Assembly: GCA_900551105.1 (NCBI GenBank)
Contig: URUT01000013.1
Span: forward strand, 1-32,611
Direction: 5' to 3'
DNA from: an uncultured Mycoplasmatota bacterium
GTDB taxonomy: Bacteria > Bacillota_I > Bacilli_A > RF39 > UBA660
Length of the DNA: 32,611 nt
Shown: in pieces, positions 32,582-32,611 of the stretch
Numbering within the stretch: position 1 is the stretch's first letter
How the letters are laid out: each line of letters opens with the position of its first letter
Program-made: the position numbers and the translations under genes
The notes under the pieces: model-generated
What the model saw: only the letters and a program-made list of their open reading frames with translations
Databases searched by the model: none
Told to the model about the DNA's origin: nothing

Positions 32582-32611
32582 GTGTCTTACAAAGAAATCA
32601 TCCTAAAGAAA

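Noticed and set aside
1..32611. TGA read as Trp (Mollicutes code 4)
   Set aside because: Trp is encoded by TGG throughout, and tnpV ends in TGA where read-through would spoil the overlap with the next gene. Chromosomal genes here end in TAA or TAG, so TGA is merely rare as a stop.

Overview
The window is AT-rich, uses code 11 with AGGAGG/AGGTG-type ribosome binding sites and TATAAT promoters, and carries teichoic-acid/peptidoglycan genes, a LytR-CpsA-Psr protein, GlmM, a Gram-positive-style modular pilin and Clostridia-type serine recombinases. This suggests a low-GC Firmicute (Bacilli/Erysipelotrichia-like or a related gut lineage). The genus cannot be told from the sequence.

Layout. 1-1743: the 3' end of an unknown gene (+) meets a decaying surface-adhesin gene (-). 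1847-18085: one gene for a signal-less N-acetylmuramoyl-L-alanine amidase with four LysM domains, cut into three pieces by two unrelated insertions. Insertion 1 (about 2107-13511, 11.4 kb) carries TnpV, an adenine methyltransferase, two restriction endonucleases, an RloC/PrrC-like ABC ATPase, an HTH protein, a large serine recombinase, a DUF4143-type ATPase, an HNH-like protein and a set of 25-nt hairpin repeats. It looks like a defence island. Insertion 2 (about 14019-17656, 3.6 kb) is minimal: one alpha/beta hydrolase, a ribbon-helix-helix protein, a TnpW-like protein and a second serine recombinase. Both insertions have short direct repeats at their ends plus inverted arms just inside, as expected for attL/attR of large serine recombinases. 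Joining 1847-2112, 13518-14027 and 17662-18085 restores exactly 400 in-frame codons with all amidase catalytic residues.

18119-24543 (-): a LytR-CpsA-Psr protein and a very large protein that fuses a YfhO-type membrane glycosyltransferase to a lipoteichoic-acid-synthase-type sulfatase domain. 24641-26637 (+): a stand-alone left-handed-beta-helix acyltransferase translationally coupled to glmM, pointing to UDP-GlcNAc supply. 26711-27188: a membrane coiled-coil protein overlapping a phage-type holin, with no phage around them. 27260-29795: secreted/membrane proteins, including a cadherin-like-domain protein with a lysine-rich cytoplasmic tail and a CmpB-like membrane protein. 29850-32371: a type IV pilin-like protein with a C-terminal von Willebrand A domain and its coupled membrane-anchored partner. 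32438-32512: tRNA-Gly(GCC) with its own promoter and terminator.

Main points of interest: the doubly interrupted lysin that excision would repair; the covarying ACTT-N5-CAANTTG-N5-AAGT hairpin family in insertion 1; the YfhO-LtaS fusion; the vWA pilin operon; the holin pair outside a phage; and the two-nuclease restriction locus followed by a possible anticodon nuclease.
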